A program made the position numbers and the translations under genes. Under the pieces are notes generated by a model. It saw only the letters and a program-made list of their open reading frames with translations. It did no database searches and had not been told where the DNA came from. Shown one piece after another: positions 8,887 through 15,927 of a DNA stretch of 64,000 bases (position 1 is the first letter of the stretch; each line of letters begins with the position of its first letter). Source of the stretch: JBNKHH01 sp050290245 (lineage in GTDB: Bacteria > Pseudomonadota > Alphaproteobacteria > Rhodobacterales > Rhodobacteraceae). Location of the stretch: positions 1 through 64,000 of the forward strand of contig JBNKHH010000059.1 in the NCBI GenBank assembly GCA_050290245.1, read 5' to 3'.

Positions 8887-9201
8887 TCAGGCCTCGTCCA
8901 TCAACTGCATCTTGGCGACCGACATCATCTCGATCATCTTTGTGCGGATGGTTTCCTCGGATGCCTTGTCGCCGAGGTCGCCGGAAAGCTTGCGAAAAAC
9001 ATCCTCGTCACCGGCTTCCTCGAAATCGGCTTTCACGACTTCGGCGGCATAGGTGGCTGCATCGTCGCCAGACTTTCCAAGAAGTTCGGCGGCCCACAGG
9101 CCCAAAAGCTTGTTTCGGCGCGCTTCGGCCTTGAACTGCATTTCAGCGTCGTGGGCGAACTTGGATTCAAAGGCGTTTTCACGGTCGTCGAAGGTGGTCA
9201 T
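8887..9201 (-). CDS. F1-ATPase inhibitor, zeta subunit (DUF1476)
   Basis: A 104-residue helical, charged protein matching the DUF1476 family, which is the zeta subunit that blocks ATP hydrolysis by F1-ATPase in Paracoccus and relatives. The inhibitory N-terminus MTTFDDRENAFESKFAHD and the four-helix body, ending in SVAKMQLMDEA, are present. It acts on the cytoplasmic face of the ATP synthase; the atp genes are not in this window. It is divergent from purC across about 265 bases that must contain both promoters. Confidence 0.9.
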   Translation of the reverse strand: MTTFDDRENAFESKFAHDAEMQFKAEARRNKLLGLWAAELLGKSGDDAATYAAEVVKADFEEAGDEDVFRKLSGDLGDKASEETIRTKMIEMMSVAKMQLMDEA

Positions 9202-9465
9202 CTCAGGCCTTTCCCCGGATTGCTTGGTATTTCCCTTGATATGCCCTTGCTGGCGGCAGCCCGCAAGTCTTCTACACCACCGTTTCTTCCTCGGTCCGAT
9301 GACGCGGAACTAATTTATAGCGGGCTGAGACGCACAAAGGCAAATGCGGGGCTTGAGTGATTTCCAAGCCCCGCGCTTGCTGCGCCCCCTTCGTTGACGT
9401 AAAGAGGCGCCAACCTGGTACGCGTGGACTTTCTCGCGCACTTTCCTATTTTCTCCGAGGGCGAA

Positions 9466-10227
9466 ATGGCACGGCGCAAGAAGATCTACGAAGGCAAGGC
9501 CAAAATCCTGTACGAAGGCCCTGAACCCGGCACTCTGGTTCAATACTTCAAGGATGACGCAACTGCTTTCAACGCCCAGAAAAAGGACGTGATCGACGGC
9601 AAGGGTGTCTTGAACAACCGGCTCAGCGAATTCTTCATGAAGGGTCTGACCCAGATCGGGATTCCAAACCACTTCATCCGCCGCATCAACATGCGCGAAC
9701 AGTTGATCCGCTCGGTCGAGATCATTCCCCTCGAGGTGATCGTGCGTAACTATGCCGCGGGGACATTGTCGCAGCGCCTGGGGCTGGAAGAGGGGACTCT
9801 CCTGCCGCGTCCGATTGTCGAATTCTGCCTCAAAGACGATGCCTTGGGTGATCCCCTTGTGGCCGAGGAACACATCATTGCTTTCGGTTGGGCCAGCCAA
9901 CAGGATCTGGACGACATGCTGGCGCTGGCGCTGCGCGTGAACGATTTCCTGTCAGGCTGCATGTTGGCCGTCGGTATCCGCCTCGTGGATTTCAAGATCG
10001 AAATCGGCCGGGTCTGGGACGGGGATTTTCAGCGGCTCATCATCGCCGACGAGATCAGTCCGGACAGCTGCCGTCTTTGGGATATCGAAACCGGGCAGAA
10101 GCTGGACAAGGACGTTTTCCGGCGAGACCTTGGCAGTCTGACGGATGCGTACACCGAAGTCGCCAAGCGCCTTGGCGTCCTGCCGTCCAATGCGGCACCA
10201 AGCAACAAGCCGACGCTGATCAACTGA
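9466..10227 (+). CDS. purC: SAICAR synthase
   Basis: A 253-residue purine enzyme joining CAIR and aspartate with ATP. The opening RRKKIYEGKAKILYEGPEPG and the ATP-binding segments around residues 80-120 (IPLEVIVRNYAAGTLSQRLG) are typical, as is DEISPDSCRLW. The ATG at 9466 follows a GAGG site by 6 bases; an upstream in-frame ATG-like start at 9424 would add 14 unrelated residues. First gene of a purine cluster continuing with purS and purQ. Confidence 0.95.
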   Translation: MARRKKIYEGKAKILYEGPEPGTLVQYFKDDATAFNAQKKDVIDGKGVLNNRLSEFFMKGLTQIGIPNHFIRRINMREQLIRSVEIIPLEVIVRNYAAGTLSQRLGLEEGTLLPRPIVEFCLKDDALGDPLVAEEHIIAFGWASQQDLDDMLALALRVNDFLSGCMLAVGIRLVDFKIEIGRVWDGDFQRLIIADEISPDSCRLWDIETGQKLDKDVFRRDLGSLTDAYTEVAKRLGVLPSNAAPSNKPTLIN

Positions 10228-10377
10228 TTCTGCGGCTTTGGTCCGCACCTGCATCCCTGGGGACATCGCCCCCCGCAGCCCTTCAAGCTTTTTGCTGTGC
10301 TTGGGGCCGCTTGGGGTTGGACAATCGGTCGGGAATCCGCGATTACATCGCACAAATCGCCACTGCGGGGGAAAGCC

Positions 10378-10617
10378 ATGAAAGCGCGCGTTCATATCAT
10401 GCTGAAGAACGGGGTTCTCGACCCCCAGGGCGAGGCTGTGCGCCACGCGCTAGGCACGCTTGGGTTCGAAGGTGTGGACGGTGTTCGTCAGGGCAAGGTG
10501 ATCGAGCTTGAACTGGCCGAAAGTGATCCTGCCAAGGCCGAGGCCGAAGTGACGCGCATGTGCGAGGCGCTTTTGGCAAATACGGTTATCGAGAAATACG
10601 ACGTGGAGCTGCTGTGA
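10378..10617 (+). CDS. purS: FGAM synthase subunit PurS
   Basis: A 79-residue protein: MKARVHIMLKNGVLDPQGEA opens it as in PurS. It bridges PurL and PurQ in the three-part formylglycinamidine ribonucleotide synthase used by organisms with a short PurL, and purL of this type (719 residues) is at 61502-63661. GCGGGGG lies 6-12 bases before the ATG. The stop codon overlaps the next gene's ATG by one base (TGATG), so it is coupled to an alcohol dehydrogenase gene rather than directly to purQ. Confidence 0.93.
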   Translation: MKARVHIMLKNGVLDPQGEAVRHALGTLGFEGVDGVRQGKVIELELAESDPAKAEAEVTRMCEALLANTVIEKYDVELL

Positions 10618-11654
10618 TGCGTGCGGCCGTCCTCAGGGAATATGGCAAGCCACTTTCGATCGAGAATGTCGCTGCGCCGGAATGCCCAGAGGACGGCGTT
10701 GTTCTCAAAGTCCTGGCTTGTGGCGTATGCCGGTCGGATTGGCATGGATGGGTTGGCGAGCATCCCCGCGTGAAGCCGGGCCAGATCGGTGGTCACGAAT
10801 ATTGTGGCGAGGTGATCGAAGCGGGGCGGCGGGCCCAATACAAGGTCGGCGACCGTGTCATCGCGCCGTTCATCCTTGCCTGTGGCACCTGCCCTCAATG
10901 CCGCTCCGGTGAAAGCAACACCTGCCTGGACCAAAGGTTGCCCGGGTTCATCGAGCCTGGAGCGTTTGCCGAATATGTTGCCGTGCCGCGTGACCACAAC
11001 TTGGCGCGACTTCCCGAATCGATGTCACCCACGTTGGCGGCTGCCCTTGGCTGCCGGGTGACGACCGCATGGCACGCACTGACCGGACGTGCGGGGTTAC
11101 AGCCGGGCGAATGGCTGGCCGTCCACGGTACTGGCGGCATCGGACTGGCGGCGATGTTGCTGGGCCGCGCGCTTGGTGCGCGTGTGATCGTAACAGACGT
11201 CGTTCAGGAAAAGCTGGAGCACGCTCGGGGTCTCGGTGCCGATTTCGCTGTCGATGCTTCCGACGGGGAGAGTGCCGAGAGAATCAAGGAAATCACCGGC
11301 GGCGGCGCGCATGTTTCGGTCGAGGCCCTAGGCTTTCCTGTGACGGTCGCCGCTTCTCTGGCGTGCTTGCGTCCGCTTGGCCGCCACGTGCAGGTGGGTA
11401 TGCCGGTCGGCCATCATGCTGTGCAAGAGGTCAACCTCAACACCGTCTATATGGGCAACCTCGCGCTCTATGGGACACGCGGCATGCCGGCGCATCGCTA
11501 TCCGTCGCTCCTGTCTCTGATCGACGGCGGACATGTCGATTTGAATCCGATCGTCGCTCGTGAAGTTGGCCTGTCGGATACTTCGGCGGAGCTTGCTGCC
11601 TTCAACGGGCCGACCCCTCCCGGGGTGGCCGTTATCACCGATTTTGCTGCCTGA
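10617..11654 (+). CDS. Zinc-dependent alcohol dehydrogenase-family oxidoreductase
   Basis: A 345-residue medium-chain dehydrogenase. Catalytic-zinc motif CGVCRSDWHG followed by GGHEYCGEV, structural-zinc cysteines in CGTCPQCRSGESNTC (about residues 93-107), and a Rossmann motif GTGGIGLAAMLLGRALGARV are all intact. The substrate is unknown. It is inserted between purS and purQ on the same strand, overlapping purS by one base and 15 bases before purQ, so it is probably transcribed with purine synthesis. I know of no link between this family and the FGAM synthase step. Confidence 0.88.
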   Translation: MRAAVLREYGKPLSIENVAAPECPEDGVVLKVLACGVCRSDWHGWVGEHPRVKPGQIGGHEYCGEVIEAGRRAQYKVGDRVIAPFILACGTCPQCRSGESNTCLDQRLPGFIEPGAFAEYVAVPRDHNLARLPESMSPTLAAALGCRVTTAWHALTGRAGLQPGEWLAVHGTGGIGLAAMLLGRALGARVIVTDVVQEKLEHARGLGADFAVDASDGESAERIKEITGGGAHVSVEALGFPVTVAASLACLRPLGRHVQVGMPVGHHAVQEVNLNTVYMGNLALYGTRGMPAHRYPSLLSLIDGGHVDLNPIVAREVGLSDTSAELAAFNGPTPPGVAVITDFAA

Positions 11655-11669
11655 GACTGGAGACTGTCC

Positions 11670-12338
11670 ATGAAAGCTGCCGTTCTTGTTTTCCCTGGAT
11701 CGAACTGTGACCGTGATCTGGCCGTTGCGTTCAGAAACGCGGGTTTCAATGTCGAGATGGTTTGGCACAAGGACACTGAATTGCCGGCCGGCGTCGATAT
11801 TGTCGGCGTTCCCGGCGGGTTCTCTTTCGGCGACTATTTGCGGTGTGGCGCCATTGCCGCCCAGTCGCCGATCATATCTGCCCTGGTCAAGCATGTCGAA
11901 AAAGGGGGCTATGCCATCGGCATCTGCAACGGTTTCCAGGTCCTCCTGGAAACAGGGGTGTTGCCTGGCGCCCTGATGCGAAATTCGGGGCTGAAATTCA
12001 TCTGTAAGGCTGTCGATCTAGAGGTCGCTACCGCAGCAAGCGACTTTACCAGTGGGTACGACGTCGGACAAATTGTGAATTATCCGGTTGCTCACCACGA
12101 CGGCAACTATGTCGCGACAAACGAGGTTCTTGCCGAGTTGAAGGGCGATGATCGTGTGGCGTTCCGGTATGCCGAAGACCTGAATGGCTCGGTCGATCGT
12201 ATTGCCGGCGTGTTGTCGGCGAACCGGCGCGTCTTAGGTCTCATGCCGCACCCGGAACGGGCCGCTGACCCCGCCTTGGGACGTGCGGATGGCGCGGCTA
12301 TGTTCAAATCTCTGGCAGACAGTCTCGTCGATGCTTGA
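11670..12338 (+). CDS. purQ: FGAM synthase glutaminase subunit PurQ
   Basis: A 222-residue class I glutamine amidotransferase that supplies ammonia to PurL. The nucleophile cysteine is in GICNGFQVL (about residue 86), and the His-Glu pair is in MPHPERA near residues 190-196. The opening KAAVLVFPGSNCDRD is the PurQ hallmark. It partners with PurS (10378-10617) and PurL (61502-63661). Confidence 0.95.
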   Translation: MKAAVLVFPGSNCDRDLAVAFRNAGFNVEMVWHKDTELPAGVDIVGVPGGFSFGDYLRCGAIAAQSPIISALVKHVEKGGYAIGICNGFQVLLETGVLPGALMRNSGLKFICKAVDLEVATAASDFTSGYDVGQIVNYPVAHHDGNYVATNEVLAELKGDDRVAFRYAEDLNGSVDRIAGVLSANRRVLGLMPHPERAADPALGRADGAAMFKSLADSLVDA

Positions 12339-12369
12339 GAAGGTCGGGCAGGCGATTTAGTCTTCGCCC

Positions 12370-14127
12370 ATGACAGAGAGGTCAGACAGACCTGAACATC
12401 GCCCCGGTGCGGCTACGTTGCGGGCTCGCCTCGTAATGATTTCATTGATCGCTTTGGCGGTGGTGGTCGTTTGGTGGACAAACCAGTACCTGACCAATCG
12501 GTTCACCGAAACCACACGGTCGCGCGCCGAGGTGCGTCTTGCCTTGTATTCCGGCAACATTCGCAGCGAGCTTCAGCGCAACCAGATTGTGCCGCAGCTC
12601 CTGGCGCGCGACCCGACGCTGATCGGCGCATTGAATTCGCTCGATTTCTCGCAAAGTTCTGGGCGGCTGATTGAGTATCGCGACGAAATTGGCGCCAAGA
12701 GCTTGCTACTAATGGAGAGCGATGGCCGTGCGGTGGCCGCCACTGATCGGGCCTTGATCGGTTCAATACATCGCGGTGAGCCCTACTTCGTCGAGGCTAC
12801 ACGGTCGTCGGATACCGTTTTCACCACCAGCCAGCTGGATTCCGGGGGACGGGTCTTTGCCTATTCGCGGCGCATCGAAGCCCAGGGCAAGTTGATTGGC
12901 GTGATCATGGTCGAAGTCGACCTAAACAAGTTCGAGAATTCCTGGGCCGGTTTCACCGATGCCGTGATTGTCGAAAACTCGGAGAACACGATCATCCTTG
13001 CAACCGAAGCCCGATGGCGGGGACGGACCGAAGAGGAAGCTCTCGCGGTCCAGTCGGTGCCTTCTGCCATCGAACGCGCCTTTTACGCTACAGCGGGATG
13101 GGGGGCCTTGCCTGCCGATGCCTATGTCCAGGGCGAGGCTGTGATGCGGCAGGAGGCGCGGATTGGTTTCCAGGGATGGACAATCACCAGTTTCACGACC
13201 TACGCGGGTGTACGCGAAAGGGTGAATGCGGTTCTGGCACTCGAGATCATGGGATTCGCGATTCTCATGGCGCTCGCTTTCTACATGGTGAGCCGCAAAG
13301 CGACGTCGCGTTTGCGGTTCTTCCAGCGCGAGTCGGCTGAACTCCGCCAGCTCAACCTGGCCTTGCAGCGGGAAATCGCCGAGCGGGAAAAGGCCGAACG
13401 CCATCTTGAAGTGGCCGAACAAACCCTTCAACAATCCTCCAAACTTGCTGCCTTGGGCGAAATGTCAGCAGCCGTCAGCCATGAGCTGAACCAACCCCTC
13501 GCGGCTATGAAAACCTATCTTGCCGGTGCCAAATTGTTGCTCCAGCGTCGACGCGCCGATGAGGCTTTGTCGTCGTTCCAGAGGATCGATGATTTGATCG
13601 AGCGCATGGGGGCCATTACCAGACAGCTCAAATCCTACGCGCGCAAAGGCGGGGATGCCGTAGAACGCATAGATGTAAGGACTTCAGTGTCTTCTGCTCT
13701 TTCGATGATGGAGCCGCAACTGAGGCGCGGAGACGTCAATATCGACGTCTCGCTGCCCCGCGATGAGGTCATTGTTCAGGCTGATCGGATCCGCTTGGAG
13801 CAGGTGTTGGTCAACTTGTTGCGCAATGCCTTGGATGCCGTGAAGGGGCGCACCGGTCCCGAGGTGAAGATCCTGGTGACGGCCGCGGACAACGTTGTTG
13901 TCACGGTGCGCGACAATGGAACCGGGATCGACGACATCGAGAACCTGTTTGAGCCGTTCTACACGACCAAGGCGCCTGGTGACGGCGTTGGTCTGGGGCT
14001 TGCCATTTCCTCGGGTATCGTGAACGACCTTGGCGGTCGCCTCACAGCCAGGAATGGCCGGGATGGCGGGGCAGTGTTCGAAATAACCCTGCCGCTTGCG
14101 GCGCAATCGACGGAAGCGGCGGAATGA
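12370..14127 (+). CDS. dctB: Sensor histidine kinase, C4-dicarboxylate (DctB) type
   Basis: A 585-residue membrane kinase. Transmembrane segments at about residues 21-41 and 285-305 bracket a periplasmic sensing region of about 240 residues that looks like a double-PAS/Cache domain. A coiled coil follows, then HisKA with phospho-accepting His in AVSHELNQPLAAMKTYL, and HATPase with the N, G1 and G2 boxes (NLLRNALDAV, DNGTGID, GVGLGLAI). The family senses C4-dicarboxylates such as succinate or malate. Its last 4 bases overlap the regulator gene. The dct transporter genes are not in this window, so the ligand is inferred from similarity only. Confidence 0.85.
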   Translation: MTERSDRPEHRPGAATLRARLVMISLIALAVVVVWWTNQYLTNRFTETTRSRAEVRLALYSGNIRSELQRNQIVPQLLARDPTLIGALNSLDFSQSSGRLIEYRDEIGAKSLLLMESDGRAVAATDRALIGSIHRGEPYFVEATRSSDTVFTTSQLDSGGRVFAYSRRIEAQGKLIGVIMVEVDLNKFENSWAGFTDAVIVENSENTIILATEARWRGRTEEEALAVQSVPSAIERAFYATAGWGALPADAYVQGEAVMRQEARIGFQGWTITSFTTYAGVRERVNAVLALEIMGFAILMALAFYMVSRKATSRLRFFQRESAELRQLNLALQREIAEREKAERHLEVAEQTLQQSSKLAALGEMSAAVSHELNQPLAAMKTYLAGAKLLLQRRRADEALSSFQRIDDLIERMGAITRQLKSYARKGGDAVERIDVRTSVSSALSMMEPQLRRGDVNIDVSLPRDEVIVQADRIRLEQVLVNLLRNALDAVKGRTGPEVKILVTAADNVVVTVRDNGTGIDDIENLFEPFYTTKAPGDGVGLGLAISSGIVNDLGGRLTARNGRDGGAVFEITLPLAAQSTEAAE

Positions 14128-15479
14128 CAGAGAGAGATAGACCGATGGCTCAGACCATGAAAGTTGCCATTGTTGACGACGAGCAGGACATGCGGCAGTC
14201 GATCAGCCAGTGGTTGGCGCTGTCCGGGTTCGACACGGAAACCTTCGGCAGTGCCGAGGACGCGCTGAAATCCCTGACGCCCGAGTTTCCAGGTGTTGTT
14301 GTCAGCGATATCAAGATGCCCGGCATGGACGGAATGGCCTTTCTGAAACGCCTGATGAGCGTCGATAGCGCTTTGCCGGTCATCATGATTACCGGCCATG
14401 GTGACGTTCCGATGGCGGTTGAGGCGATGCAGGTTGGGGCATTCGATTTTCTGGAAAAGCCGTTCAACCCCGACAGGATGACCGAACTTACCAAGAAAGC
14501 CGCAAACGCGCGGCGCCTGACGCTGGATAACCGGGCGCTGCGCCGTGAGTTGTCCGATGGCGGGACCGGCATCATGAAAAAGCTGGTAGGGGCATCCCCG
14601 GTCATGGAACGGTTGCGCGAGGATATTCTCGATCTCGGACAAGCCGATGGCCACGTTCTGATCGAAGGAGAGACCGGAACCGGCAAGACTCTGGTGGCAC
14701 ATGCGCTGCATGCCGTGGGTGCCAAGGCCGGCAAAAAATTTGTTCTCTTCTCCTGCGCCGCTCACGACGAGGCAGCGCTGGCGACGCGGTTGTTCGGCCC
14801 CAGTGAAGACGGCCAGATTCCGCTCTTGGAAGAGGCGCGTGGCGGCACTTTGGTGCTGGAGGATATCGAAGCACTTCCTCAAACGCTTCAGGCGCGGCTT
14901 TTGTCCTGGATGAATGCACAGGGCACACCGGCCGAAACCCGCATTGTTGCCATCTGTAATCTGCAGGAGCCGGGAAAAACCTGTGAAGACGCTCTGCGTC
15001 CCGATTTGTTTTATCGCCTTGCAGCCATGAAGATCACTCTGCCGCCATTGCGGCAGCGCGGCGAAGACATTCTGATGCTGTTCCAGCAACTTTCAGAGCA
15101 GTTCGCGGACGAATACGGTTGCGAGGTGCCCGAGGTTTCGGCTCAGGAGGCCGCGCAGCTGCTTCAGGCGCCGTGGCCCGGCAACATCCGGCAACTTGTT
15201 AACATCGCTGAACGCGCGGTTTTGCAGGCGCGCCGAGGATCGGGGACGATTACATCACTTCTGATGGCAGACAACGAAGCAGCCGCAGACTTCACCGTTA
15301 CGACGGAAGGCAAACCGCTGAAGGAATATGTTGAAGCGTTTGAACGCATGCTGATCGACAACACCATGAGAAGACACCGTGGCTCGATTGTGAATGTCAT
15401 GGAAGAGCTTTGCCTGCCGCGTCGGACATTGAACGAAAAGATGGCGAAATACGGCTTGCAGCGGGCCGACTATCTTTGA
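14124..15479 (+). CDS. dctD: NtrC/DctD-type response regulator lacking the GAFTGA loop
   Basis: A 451-residue regulator: receiver domain with Asp62 in VVVSDIKMPGMDGM; AAA+ domain with Walker A GETGTGKT (about 182-189) and Walker-B-like GTLVLEDIE; C-terminal Fis-type helix-turn-helix (RRTLNEKMAKYGL). Between RLFG and the Walker B, where sigma-54 activators carry GAFTGA, the sequence is RLFGPSEDGQIPLLEEARG: the loop is absent and the segment is shortened. Family knowledge says that loop contacts sigma-54, so this protein probably does not activate sigma-54 promoters in the usual way. Start 14124 uses the ATGA overlap; an ATG at 14145 is also possible. Confidence 0.85.
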   Translation: MTERDRPMAQTMKVAIVDDEQDMRQSISQWLALSGFDTETFGSAEDALKSLTPEFPGVVVSDIKMPGMDGMAFLKRLMSVDSALPVIMITGHGDVPMAVEAMQVGAFDFLEKPFNPDRMTELTKKAANARRLTLDNRALRRELSDGGTGIMKKLVGASPVMERLREDILDLGQADGHVLIEGETGTGKTLVAHALHAVGAKAGKKFVLFSCAAHDEAALATRLFGPSEDGQIPLLEEARGGTLVLEDIEALPQTLQARLLSWMNAQGTPAETRIVAICNLQEPGKTCEDALRPDLFYRLAAMKITLPPLRQRGEDILMLFQQLSEQFADEYGCEVPEVSAQEAAQLLQAPWPGNIRQLVNIAERAVLQARRGSGTITSLLMADNEAAADFTVTTEGKPLKEYVEAFERMLIDNTMRRHRGSIVNVMEELCLPRRTLNEKMAKYGLQRADYL

Positions 15480-15927
15480 GCGAGCTTGGATCTGAAGGCG
15501 GTGCCTTGTCCCTGTGATCAGGGCTCCGTCGTCAAATTCGCCATTGTAATTCTTCAATGACACCCTTTATGGTGATGGTGCACCTGTGTCCTGCGGACGC
15601 TCCGCAGCGAAGGTGCAGAAAAATTTCGCTGTTCCAGGACGGTACCGGACATTCGGGATGCCTGGTCCAGCACATCGGTTGATACAACCGAACTTTGGAA
15701 TTGCTCGCGCACAGATTTTGTCTGAAAGCCGAGCCTTGAACGGGCGCCCCGAAACGTGGGCGTCGGAGAAGAACCGCGATGACGCTCGCGTGGGAAACAT
15801 CATCGTTTTCCCCGTCACTGACGGGTCGCCATGTTTTGGCCCTGTCGCGCCATTTCGCCCTAAATAGCCGCAACTCAAATACTTTGGCCCCACCCGGCGG
15901 GGGTGTTCTGTTGCGCAGAAAGCCAAT
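15480..15927 (+). promoter_or_regulatory. Long leader/promoter region of rne
   Basis: A 448-base gap without a convincing gene between the DctD-like regulator and rne. Small open frames here are short and have no ribosome site. Several hairpins can be drawn, for example CGGTTG-ATA-CAACCG near 15676-15690, and a GC-rich one (CCCC..GGGG) at about 15891-15905 shortly before the rne start. In E. coli rne carries a leader of about 360 nt through which RNase E controls its own mRNA; the size here allows the same, but that is inference. Confidence 0.45.

Noticed and set aside
13959..15089. 376-codon minus-strand ORF
   Set aside because: Antisense to the DctB/DctD pair, no recognisable domain.
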